A DNA stretch of 50,000 nt from Glandiceps talaboti (lineage: Eukaryota > Hemichordata > Enteropneusta > Spengelidae). Location of the stretch: contig NC_135568.1 of assembly GCF_964340395.1 (NCBI RefSeq), positions 18,289,276 through 18,339,275 of the forward strand. Direction: 5' to 3'. Made by a program: the position numbers and the translations under genes. Positions 48,447 through 50,000 of the stretch are shown in pieces; positions within the stretch are counted from its first letter, which is position 1, and the number at the start of each line of letters is the position of its first letter. The notes below the pieces were generated by a model, which worked only from the letters and a program-made list of their open reading frames with translations, ran no database searches and had not been told where the DNA came from.

Positions 48447-48499
48447 TGTCTGTTTATCAAAACAGCTATGAAGTCGCTGTCATACTTTACACGACAATC
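48447..48499 (+). CDS. Possible 53-base exon
   Basis: Lies between the acceptor CTATCTACAG and a consensus donor ACAATC then GTAAGT. Its open reading is SVYQNSYEVAVILYTTI preceded by a split codon, so it needs one base from the exon before, which is what 31382-31463 would leave. The link would cross the 12-kb array and is speculative. No domain is seen. Confidence 0.22.
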
Positions 48500-49314
48500 G
48501 TAAGTTTCTTCAGATATACACAGCTGGTGATGTTCATAGGTTTACTAAAAAGAGACAATACTGCTAACAGTTATATACACGATAAATATGGTTACTCTAC
48601 TTTATTGCTGTGTAATTCTATAATTCTCCACCATTTCACATTAGACAAATTGTTGTAGACTGTAATTTGGTTTGTAAACTAAAGACCTCACTATTCGTGC
48701 AGGAAAGTATTCACTTTGAATTAAGCGCTCGGTGCTATTCTAAAGTATTTTGACTGTTGTTGCTTCGCAGTGATTTGATTGACAGATCGTTTAATTGATT
48801 GATGGCATACATACAGACAGAGACAGCCAAATAGACGCCAGATAATATTGTAAGCAGCGACTTTAGTAGCATACGAGAGATTTTTAGAAAAAGCTTTGAC
48901 GTTGCTATCGAAGTATAAATTGGAATAATCCCATATTTTCTCTCACGCCATTTCCTTAACGATAGAACATGCATGATGTTACAGCTTATAGAGCACCTTT
49001 TTGGAATTTATTCTGCGTATTATTTGATCATTTTGTGCAAATTACTCGTACAGCTGTGAACATAAGGATCTCAATAGTCATTATATGTATCTGAATATGT
49101 AATCATTTTGGCTGCATATTATCCATGGTAACAATTTTGATCTGTAATATTGACTGTGTATGTTACAATGAGTAGATGCATCGCTATGAAAGCACTAATC
49201 ATTCAAAGGATAAAAGAAACCTATTGTCCTCAGTTCAACCTTTATCGTATTTAAAGTCACCTGACATCATACACTCTCAGATTGTCACCATTACACTAGA
49301 ATTTATGGAAATAA
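48500..49314. other. Unannotated stretch with a weak minus-strand frame
   Basis: A minus-strand frame (48974-48735) begins MHVLSLRKWRERKYG and holds one hydrophobic segment, LLTILSGVYLAVSVCMYA, which could be a membrane anchor. There is no family motif or clear donor. I do not call it as a gene. Confidence 0.35.
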
Positions 49315-49611
49315 ATAGGAGTAGAAGTGATCCTTTGGACGACACCATTGACTGAATCCATGGTTTGTAATTTGGTGTCGTTGTCGACGTTAAACATAAC
49401 GAATGATGACCAACAGTTAACTCTGATAGATGTCAAATGTACGAATTTTGGAAAAGGCTGCGTTTTGCTAACCTTCTGTATGTCAATGGAGAGGTTAGTA
49501 TGTGTTTATATAAGTGACACTGAGTGTAGCAAAACTATGTTTACATTACACACTCGTGTGTCAGCGGATATTAAAACTTTGGTTGGTAAATATAAAACCT
49601 TATCCTTTTAA
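49315..49611 (+). CDS. Unidentified open segment, possible exon
   Basis: An open plus frame of 98 codons (99 with the stop), with ATG at 49360, ends in TAA at 49611. It is not low-complexity and includes several cysteines (MVCNLV, DVKCTNF, KGCVLL, TFCMSM, VCVYIS, TECSK). ATGGAGAG then GTTAGT at 49494 is a possible donor, so only the first part may be coding. I recognise no family, and chance is a real alternative. Confidence 0.22.
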   Translation: MGVEVILWTTPLTESMVCNLVSLSTLNITNDDQQLTLIDVKCTNFGKGCVLLTFCMSMERLVCVYISDTECSKTMFTLHTRVSADIKTLVGKYKTLSF

Positions 49612-49890
49612 TTTGATGCACTTTCAATATTCGTATTGATGAACGATGTCAGTGTAGATTTGATATCTCTTTTGGCGACATGTAAACTTACTTCATATAA
49701 ATACCTTGGTTAGAAGAATGTTTTATGTTGAAATCGTTTAATTGTATACGATGTGTCCTTGTCATCATCTCATGATACACTGATTCAAGATAATGATTTT
49801 ATGGTAATGGCAATATTTTTGTATTCAGAGATCTCAATAGGAATAAATATTTTCTCCTAACTAAATGACTGATTCAAATATTGTCCGCCC
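49612..49890. other. Unannotated spacer
   Basis: AT-rich; an AATAAA lies near 49842. No feature called. Confidence 0.5.
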
Positions 49891-49910
49891 ATCTATCTAT
49901 CTGTCTGTCC

Positions 49911-49962
<52 letters not shown>
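49891..49962 (+). repeat. (CTAT)/(CTGT)n microsatellite
   Basis: Starts with three CTAT tetramers and becomes a long CTGT run, ending before GACTTATCG. Confidence 0.97.
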
Positions 49963-50000
49963 GACTTATCGACTCACCGACTCTTGATTAATAATTTGAT

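Noticed and set aside
48735-48974. Minus-strand 79-codon frame with one hydrophobic segment
   Set aside because: Could be an anchor exon, but there is no motif, no clear donor and no partner exon nearby; left as a note only.

Overview
This is a window of a metazoan nuclear genome, probably a marine invertebrate. Three things point there: genes with consensus introns, a type II Golgi galactose sulfotransferase of the Gal3ST family, and CR1/L2-like LINEs next to inverted-repeat DNA elements. There are no bacterial operons, Shine-Dalgarno sites or phage genes. Large Gal3ST and PAN-domain families occur in lancelets, hemichordates, echinoderms and molluscs, but I cannot name the species from sequence alone.

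By boundary estimate, about half of the window (roughly 25.8 kb) is minisatellite DNA in eleven arrays with unrelated units of 14 to 66 bp: 1-2913 (41 bp), 4623-5977 (23 bp), 6660-6850 (62 bp), 9174-11095 (27 bp), 11200-13043 (35 bp), 17750-19313 (29-30 bp), 20127-21614 (14 bp), 31959-32362 (66 bp), 32534-44680 (40 bp, about 300 copies), 45761-46105 (31 bp) and 46769-48361 (61 bp). Most show higher-order blocks copied within the array. Most long open frames in the window are artefacts of these arrays.

The best gene is on the minus strand at 13910-17749: a galactose-3-O-sulfotransferase-like enzyme in two coding exons. Exon 1 (17743-17457) holds the membrane anchor and exon 2 (14987-13910) the catalytic domain. 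Consensus splice sites of matching phase join them across a 2.47 kb intron. Most of that intron is a 1.93 kb DNA-transposon-like element (15330-17258) with 18-bp terminal inverted repeats and TTA flanks. A decayed copy lies at 3208-4259 and a fragment at 26852-27125. Other coding evidence is weaker: an unidentified minus-strand terminal exon at 7539-8013, a plus-strand signal-peptide plus PAN-like exon at 29319-29651, and possible short exons at 31382-31463, 48447-48499 and 49315-49611.

The 22.5-27.1 kb stretch is a transposon graveyard. It holds a 3.8 kb CR1/L2-like LINE with ORF1 frameshifted and ORF2 frameshifted and lacking much of the reverse transcriptase. Then come a 233-bp element with perfect 23-bp inverted repeats, a fold-back element, and a fragment of the TTA-flanked family. 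A second, different LINE fragment (minus strand, 30621-30995) also sits between (TATG)n microsatellites. I see no new enzymatic system; the unusual signal is the repeat architecture and how it meets the genes.
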